Under the pieces are notes generated by a model. That model saw only the letters and a list, made by a program, of their open reading frames with translations, had not been told where the DNA came from and searched no databases. Below are positions 58,163 through 64,000 of a stretch of 64,000 nucleotides of DNA, in pieces. Source of the stretch: Leishmania infantum JPCM5 (taxonomy: Eukaryota; Euglenozoa; Kinetoplastea; Trypanosomatida; Trypanosomatidae); the NCBI RefSeq assembly GCF_000002875.2, contig NC_009417.2, forward strand, positions 911,929 to 975,928. Direction: 5' to 3'. Numbering within the stretch: the stretch's first letter is position 1; every line of letters begins with the position of its first letter. Made by a program: the position numbers and the translations under genes.

Positions 58163-59791
58163 ATGGGTCAGGACCAGAGCCGCGCAAAGGGCGGTCAGCC
58201 TGGACAGTCTGCAACAGGCGGCGCAGATCGCAGTCTCTCTGCCGGCTCCGTCTCGGCTGCGCCTTTGGAGGCCCCTGTCTCACTTGCTGGCGTCGAGGGC
58301 TTCCAGGTGGTGCGACTGCTGCCGTACAGCCCTGCTCACAAGGCTGGCCTCGTTCCCTTCTTCGACATTATCACTGCTCTTGACAAGGTTCTTCTCGACT
58401 CAGAGGGGAAGGCGGCGCTGTCGTTCTTCAAGAGCCACGTGGCCAACCACCTCGACCAGCCCGTCTGCTTCACTACTTTCAATCTGTACAGCCGCACATA
58501 CCGCGACGTCTACTGCGTCCCGTCGGACGAATGGGGCGGTGGTGGCCTGCTCGGGTGCAGCATCGAATGGACTCGCGCGGACGCTTGCCCAGAGCGTTGC
58601 GTGCACGTTGTCGATGTGCTGGAGGGCAGCCCTGCCGCGTGCTCTACAGAGCTGCAGGCAAATCGGGATTACATTATCGGCATGCAGACTGTCCAGGAGA
58701 CGCTCATCACACTCATAAAGAGTCAGAAGGATTTCTACAGTCGACTGGAGGCGTGGCACGAGGAGCAGCGCTGGGCGCTGGAGCGGAAGCAGCTCTTCCC
58801 AAATGAGATGGTGGAGGTGCCGCATGTGCTGCTCTTCCTCGTGTACAATAGTGAGAACAACACTGTCGAGGAGGTGGAGGTGGAGATGGGCACTAACCCA
58901 GATGCAGCGGTAGGCATCAGCGTCGCCACGGGTCTGCTGCACATCATCCCCTCAGTCGTCACCTCCGCCGACCTTGCCGCCGGGACTTCGTTACCAGTCA
59001 TGAGAAAATTCGCCTCTGTCAGGCGTAGCGTTGTGATGCCGACCAGAGCGCAGCAGCAGGAGCACCAGCTTCTGCAAGACGTTTCTCTTACCCGACCTGT
59101 GGGGGCTGCGCCTCAACTGCAAGAGCAGTCTCAAGAGTCAACATTTTCTTCGCAGCCACCACCACGCTTGCCTTCGCCGCAGGAGGCGCATGCACGCTGC
59201 GCCGTCGTGGGCTCGCCAGAAGCGCACACGATGACTAACCCTCACGAGCCGCCGATGAACTCGTATCCACAACCGTGCCCGCCACGGCCGCAGCTGCAGC
59301 AGCAACCAACGGAGGCAGCCCTCTACGCAATGCCACCGCTGGCCTCCTTCAACGTAGCCCCGCCGCCGCGTGATGGTGCGGCCGGGGCAACCGCCGCTGC
59401 CGCCGTACAAATGGGGCAGAAGCCGTTCAACCCTTTTGCGAACGAGGCGTCGCCGGACTATGACGTGCTGGAGGGTGCACCGCTGGCACGCGAGGGCGTG
59501 ATGGCTGCTGAATACCACCTGGGGCAGCATGCACCCACAACGGAACAGTCGTACTCATTCTCTTACCCGCCACTATCGTCCCAGCCCCCGCCGCTTTCAG
59601 CGTGTCCTCCCGCCCAGATGAACGGCTCTCACAACCATGCTGCTGCTCCGCCATCTTGTTCTGCACCGCCGTCGCCACCACAGCAGCTGCACGTGACAAC
59701 TATACCCGCATTCTCCAGTCAACGGATGCCCCCTCCATTGCAGTTTCCGGTGTTCCCTGGCGCAGCCGCAGCGAAGAGAGCTCCGGCGTAA
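58163..59791 (+). CDS. GRASP: Golgi reassembly stacking protein, GRASP family
   Basis: 542 residues from the ATG at 58163. The frame is open further upstream to about 57872, but that part is CT-rich UTR. GRASP proteins tether Golgi membranes and work in unconventional secretion. The protein starts MGQDQSRAKG: Gly2 with Ser6 fits an N-myristoylation site, which anchors GRASP to membranes. The GRASP domain holds two PDZ-like modules. The first (about 43-130) includes GFQVVRLLPYSPAHKAGL and FFDIITALDKVLLD. The second (about 130-225) includes LLGCSIEWTRADACPERCVH, VLEGSPAA and RDYIIGMQT. A charged segment with ELLFLVYN-like sequence follows. Residues about 315-542 are Pro/Ser/Gln-rich, the regulatory tail usual for this family. 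All conserved GRASP blocks look intact. Confidence 0.92.
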   Translation: MGQDQSRAKGGQPGQSATGGADRSLSAGSVSAAPLEAPVSLAGVEGFQVVRLLPYSPAHKAGLVPFFDIITALDKVLLDSEGKAALSFFKSHVANHLDQPVCFTTFNLYSRTYRDVYCVPSDEWGGGGLLGCSIEWTRADACPERCVHVVDVLEGSPAACSTELQANRDYIIGMQTVQETLITLIKSQKDFYSRLEAWHEEQRWALERKQLFPNEMVEVPHVLLFLVYNSENNTVEEVEVEMGTNPDAAVGISVATGLLHIIPSVVTSADLAAGTSLPVMRKFASVRRSVVMPTRAQQQEHQLLQDVSLTRPVGAAPQLQEQSQESTFSSQPPPRLPSPQEAHARCAVVGSPEAHTMTNPHEPPMNSYPQPCPPRPQLQQQPTEAALYAMPPLASFNVAPPPRDGAAGATAAAAVQMGQKPFNPFANEASPDYDVLEGAPLAREGVMAAEYHLGQHAPTTEQSYSFSYPPLSSQPPPLSACPPAQMNGSHNHAAAPPSCSAPPSPPQQLHVTTIPAFSSQRMPPPLQFPVFPGAAAAKRAPA

Positions 59792-61905
59792 CTGCGATTC
59801 ATGCTACTAAAAATGTGTTGACCCTTACGCTAGTTGTGCTCCCCCCCTGTCTCCGCACTTTCTGGCGCCGGTGTACTTCTCCGCGTCTGCATCTCCGTCC
59901 GCGGGCTCATCGCGCTGACGATTAACAGGGTGATGCAGTACTTTCTTGTGCTGGGCGAGGAGGCAAGAGAAAGACGGGGCAGAGCAAACAGCACTTGAGA
60001 TGACAGAAAGGGACGACGCAAAGCAAAACAAAGACAGAGAGAGAAAGCCGAATCCAGAGAGGGCAGGGCGGGGCGGCGAGCACGCGTGTGCCGTTCGCCG
60101 CGTCTTTACTATCCTCTCTTCTCTCTCTGAATGTTGTTCAACATGCATTAGTGTAGAAGTTCTTTTCTTATTATTGTTGTGATTGGGCTTCTGCGCGTGT
60201 AGCTGAATGTTCCGTGCACCGCGTTGATGTGCCGAGCCTCTCTCTCCCACGTGTTACTCGCTCGCTTTTTAATTCTCATTTGCCCCCATGCATGTGTGAC
60301 GCGTGCGGACTACCGGGTGGGCCGTGCCTTTGCTTTTCCTCTCCATCGCATGACGTGTGCTGAAGGACACGGGATCGCCCCTGCAGTGAGGCGAAGTTGT
60401 GGTGCTGGTCTGCATCTATGTGTGTGTATATGTATGTGTAGCGAGAGAGGTGCTGGCCGGGGAAGAGCGGTGGGGGTGACCTAATGACGAGAGTGTGCTT
60501 GAGGACACCACGACGACGCAGAGGCTGTTTTCGTGCTCTCGCGATGTCTGCCTCGTCGATAACACGCACACACAGAAAAAATAAAAACGAGATCTGAAAG
60601 TCAAATGCCTTCGAGACGTGTTCATGAGGCGCTGACCCCCCTCCCCCTCCTCTCCCTCTCCCTTCGTTCTCTTCATCGGCTTATGTCTTCCATCATTGGC
60701 TGCACGCCTGTTGTTGGTTTGTGCGACCCCTACCCCTCCTCTTCCCCGCCCCCCCTCCGATGGGCGAGTGCGTGCCCTTTCGCCCGTTTGCATGGATCCC
60801 CTTGCTCGTGGTGGACATGTGGACTTCGGACGGAAATCGGCAATGTTGGAAGGTACCTACCACGCGACTCCCACAAACGTACACCCCACGCCCACACAAG
60901 GCAGATAGCAGACCAGGAAGCACCCGTAACGATCATCGAAAGGAGGGGGGGCGGGGGTGTGGTGAAGGGGGGAGGGCGAAGGTAAGCGGTGGGAGGGGTG
61001 CAGCGTTTAGTGGATTGTTTTCTTTTCTCTGTGCATTGTGCGCCTCGAATGCATGCGGGGATCGTGTGTGCTCAGGGTTGCAGCCGCGTACACACGCGCT
61101 GACCGAGCCGACGTTTGTGGCGCCCTTGCTACATATGCTGTATCAAGTACGCTGCAGATACTTCGCACGCACACACATACACACATACACTTCAAAATCG
61201 CCCTTTCGGAAAAGAGCGACAAGAAAAGAAACACAGCACACAGACCCGGCCCCCCATGTGGGGGTGCATACCCTTGCCTTGCCCATCGACACAGCGGCAG
61301 TGGCGGCACACAACACGTGCTTTTCAAGAGCTTTTCCGAGCTCATTTCCGTGTTGTCTTTCTTCCGTTTCCCATGTTGTACTCTGTCCTTCTATTGTATC
61401 GCTGTCATCGTTGGGAAACCGGGGTGGGTGCTTTCACGCGTCTTTCACGTGACCCCCCACACACACCGACACTTACACACCCACATGCGCACATGTGGGC
61501 ACGCATTCTGTGATGCTCTTCCCCTCTCTCCCTTCCTCTTCCCGCATTGGGCACAAGAGAAGAAGAGCAACGAACATACGCGGTTAACAGAGCACAACGC
61601 AAACGAACACGTCACAAGCGTCGACGCTGGTTTCGCCTCCCCTCTCCTCCCCACGCCACCCACAGCCGCAAGGGAACAGGTGAAGCGGCGGGCAAAGAGA
61701 AGCAACGATAACGCAAAAAAAAAAACAGGCGCGCGGCTTCCCGCTCTCATCCGCGGTCTCCCACATATCCGCCCAGAAGGCAAAGCGGGTACGTGCGCGG
61801 TTGGCAGTTGGCAGTCTGCGCGGTGTCAACCAAACACTCAGCACGCGCATACGCACACACACACACGTAACTTTTTCTCACCTCCTCTTGTGCTGTTGAA
61901 GGAGA
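59792..61905 (+). other. Intergenic region before TRAP1
   Basis: About 2.1 kb of T-, CT- and CA-rich sequence. Open frames such as 60721-61452 and 61038-62111 contain CA-repeat translations (His/Thr runs), overlap TRAP1 in another frame and are not credible genes. Confidence 0.55.
61511..61557 (+). promoter_or_regulatory. Predicted spliced-leader acceptor for TRAP1
   Basis: A strong CT tract (61516-61543) is followed by AG at 61556-61557, about 349 bases before the ATG. A second tract at 61871-61896 lies only about ten bases from the ATG and is probably too close. Confidence 0.45.
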
Positions 61906-62629
61906 ATGCGCCGAGTCGTACAGAGGGCGACGGTGGCCTCCGCGATGGCCGCCGCGTCGGTTTCTGGCGTCGTGCTGTTCAAGCCTTCGAACGGCGTCTC
62001 TCCCGCGCTGAGTTGTGTCGTCGGTGGCTGCACCACTGTCACGGCTCCCACACTCACGTCGGCCTACCGCTTCTGTTCTACCGAAAAGTCCGCCACCGAC
62101 GCCGCCACTGAGGCGGAGAAGAAGCCGAAGGCAGACGCTTCGGAGGAGCTGGACGAAGACGTCATCGTGGAGCCTGCTCCGGAGAACACGAATGCCGGAG
62201 CGAACGGGGTGGACAGCAGCGCCACCGAGGCGACGGCTGCGACGAGCGCCACGGTTGAGAAGCCTGTTGGCGAGTCGGAGGAGATGGGCTTCAAGACGGA
62301 GACCCGCCAGCTGCTGGACATCGTTGCATGCAGCCTGTACAGTGACAAGGAGGTGTTCATCCGCGAGTTGGTGTCCAATGCCAGCGACGCTCTGGAGAAG
62401 CGCCACCTGCTGGAGCTCAGCAACCCTGATTACGCCCGCGAGCCGGCCGACGAGGCCCCACTGATTGCCCTCTCCTGCAACCAGAGCAAGAGTCGCTTCA
62501 TCATCCGCGATACCGGTATCGGCATGACCCGAGAGGAGCTGACAGCGAACCTGGGCACGATTGCCGGCTCCGGCTCGAAGGCGTTTGTACACGAGCTCCA
62601 GAGCAGCGGCAAATCGGCGGCCGAGAAGA

Positions 62630-62660
<31 letters not shown>

Positions 62661-64000
62661 GTGCTTCATGGTGGCCAAGAACGTCAAGGTCTACAGCCGC
62701 AGTGCCAAGAAGGGCTCGAAGGGCTACCTGTGGGAGTCGGAGGGCACCGGCACCTTCAAAGTGACGGAGTGCGAGGGGGTCGAAAAGGGTACCAAGATTG
62801 TGCTGGATGTGAAGGACACGGAGCTGTCCTTCTGCACCCCGCAGGTGGTGGAGCGGGTGCTGAAGAAGTACAGCAACTTTGTCTCCTACGAGATCACTCT
62901 CAACGGCGGCAAGGTAAACACTGTCGAGGCGCTCTGGATGAAGGACAAGAACGACGTCACCAACGAGGAGCATATCGACTTTTACAAGTTCATCTCCGGC
63001 TCCTACGACAGCCCCATGTTCCGCCTTCACTACTCCATCGACGCCCCGATGAGCGTGCGGGCGCTGCTCTACGTGCCGCAGTCGCACACGGAGAAGTACG
63101 GCGGTGGCCGCATGGAGGCGGGTGTGAACTTGTACTCTCGCCGCGTGCTGATCCAGTCCAAGGCGAAGGGGCTGCTGCCGGACTGGCTGCGTTTCATCAA
63201 GGGTGCCGTGGACAGCGAGTCGATCCCGCTAAACGTGTCGCGCGAGCACACGCAGGACGGCGGTATGATGCGCCGGCTGAGCACGATCCTGACAAAGCGG
63301 ATCATTCGCTGGCTCGAGGAGGAGAGCAAGCGCGACCGCAGCAAGTACGAGCGCTTCATTCAGGAGTATGGCCCCTTCCTGAAGGAGGGCGTGTGCACGG
63401 ACCAGGTGCACAAGATGGAGCTCGCGAAGCTCCTGCGCTTCCAGACGACGAAGTCCGACATTGACTATCCCTACGTCTCCCTGGACAACTACCGCGACCG
63501 TATGCAGCCGAATCAGTCCCACATCTACTACCTGAACTTGCCCAGCAAGGAGATGGCACTGCAGTCGCCCTACTACGAGCAGTACAAGGAGCACGACCTT
63601 GAGGTGCTCATCTGCACTGAGCCGATTGACGACTTTGTCATGCAGCACCTCGACACCTACGCGAAGCACAAGCTGCAGAACATCGAGATGTTCGACGCCA
63701 ACCTTGACGGCTACGTGCAACATAAGAAGAAGCTCGAGGGGGACAAGAACGATGACGTGGCCGTGAAGAAGCAGCTGAATGATGTCCAGGTCAAGGCGCT
63801 CTCCGACTTCATCTCGAAGCGCCTCGTCGGCCGCGTCGGCGTTGTCAAGTCGACGGACCGCCTGCGCGACAGCCCTGCGGTGCTGGCGGACCACGAGGCG
63901 GCCCAGATGCGCAAGATCTACCGTATGACAGGCCAGGCCGCTGGTCCACCACCGAAGTACAACCTCCACTTCAACCCCCAGCACCCTCTCATCCGCAAGC
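61906..64000 (+). CDS. TRAP1: TRAP1, mitochondrial HSP90-family chaperone (3' partial)
   Basis: 698 codons are visible from the ATG at 61906; the frame is still open at the window end, so the C-terminus is missing, probably by a few residues only. TRAP1 is the ATP-driven HSP90 of the mitochondrial matrix. The first 30-55 residues are Arg/Ala/Ser/Val-rich with little acid, fitting a mitochondrial presequence (MRRVVQRATVASAMAA). An acidic, Ala/Thr-rich linker follows to about 125. The GHKL ATPase domain then shows IRELVSNASDALEK (Glu for catalysis, Asn for Mg-ATP), DTGIGM and GQFGVGFYACFMV. The middle domain has SIPLNVSREHTQ with the conserved Arg that contacts ATP gamma-phosphate. The C-terminal domain includes LICTEPIDDFVMQHL. 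It lacks the charged linker and MEEVD tail of cytosolic HSP90. Confidence 0.93.

Noticed and set aside
61038..62111. 357-codon frame before and overlapping TRAP1
   Set aside because: Contains translated CA repeats and overlaps the clear TRAP1 frame in another register.
1..64000. tRNA, rRNA, CRISPR arrays
   Set aside because: No cloverleaf-like genes, rRNA segments or spaced repeats were recognised by eye; small RNAs such as snoRNAs could be missed.

Overview
The window looks like a piece of a Leishmania (trypanosomatid) chromosome. All recognised genes lie on the + strand, they have no introns, and they are separated by 0.7-3.2 kb of T-rich, microsatellite-rich sequence. Most start codons are preceded by a long polypyrimidine tract followed by an AG, the pattern of spliced-leader trans-splicing. 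Coding regions are GC-rich at third positions. This fits one segment of a polycistronic transcription unit with no strand switch. From memory, not checked, the gene content resembles chromosome 33 of Leishmania.

Layout. 1-2880: 3' part of a GH85 endo-beta-N-acetylglucosaminidase. 4908-6530: coiled-coil protein with seven near-identical 39-residue repeats and a C-terminal CaaX box. 8002-11088: MYND zinc-finger protein. 13365-19331: receptor-like protein with two membrane segments, a cyclase-homology domain and an STE-type kinase domain, broken by one in-frame TAA at 14934. 22464-23639: UDP-glucose 4-epimerase. 26211-27788: probable mitochondrial protein of unknown function. 29030-31387: CDC45 replication factor. 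33350-37030: large coiled-coil protein. 38288-39757: SCOT-family CoA transferase, probably acetate:succinate CoA-transferase. 41496-44075: TBC1D23-like TBC/rhodanese protein. 46763-50824: NCA2-family mitochondrial membrane protein. 51694-53385: FG-repeat nucleoporin-like protein. 54072-54917: low-complexity hypothetical protein. 58163-59791: GRASP-family Golgi protein. 61906-64000: TRAP1, the mitochondrial HSP90, cut off by the window end.

The genes do not form a functional pathway, as is normal for trypanosomatid gene arrays. Some share a compartment: the CoA transferase, NCA2 protein, TRAP1 and the 26211 gene are mitochondrial or probably so. GRASP and the TBC1D23-like protein are Golgi-related. 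The epimerase feeds UDP-galactose into glycoconjugates.

The most unusual features are: (1) the single nonsense codon splitting the receptor-like kinase; (2) three near-identical ~0.55-0.6 kb dispersed repeats, two forming an inverted pair around the epimerase gene and two forming direct repeats about 18.7 kb apart; (3) a 17-bp perfect hairpin at 44233-44269 that looks like two 3' ends of that repeat joined tail to tail; (4) the homogeneous repeat array and CaaX ending of the coiled-coil protein.
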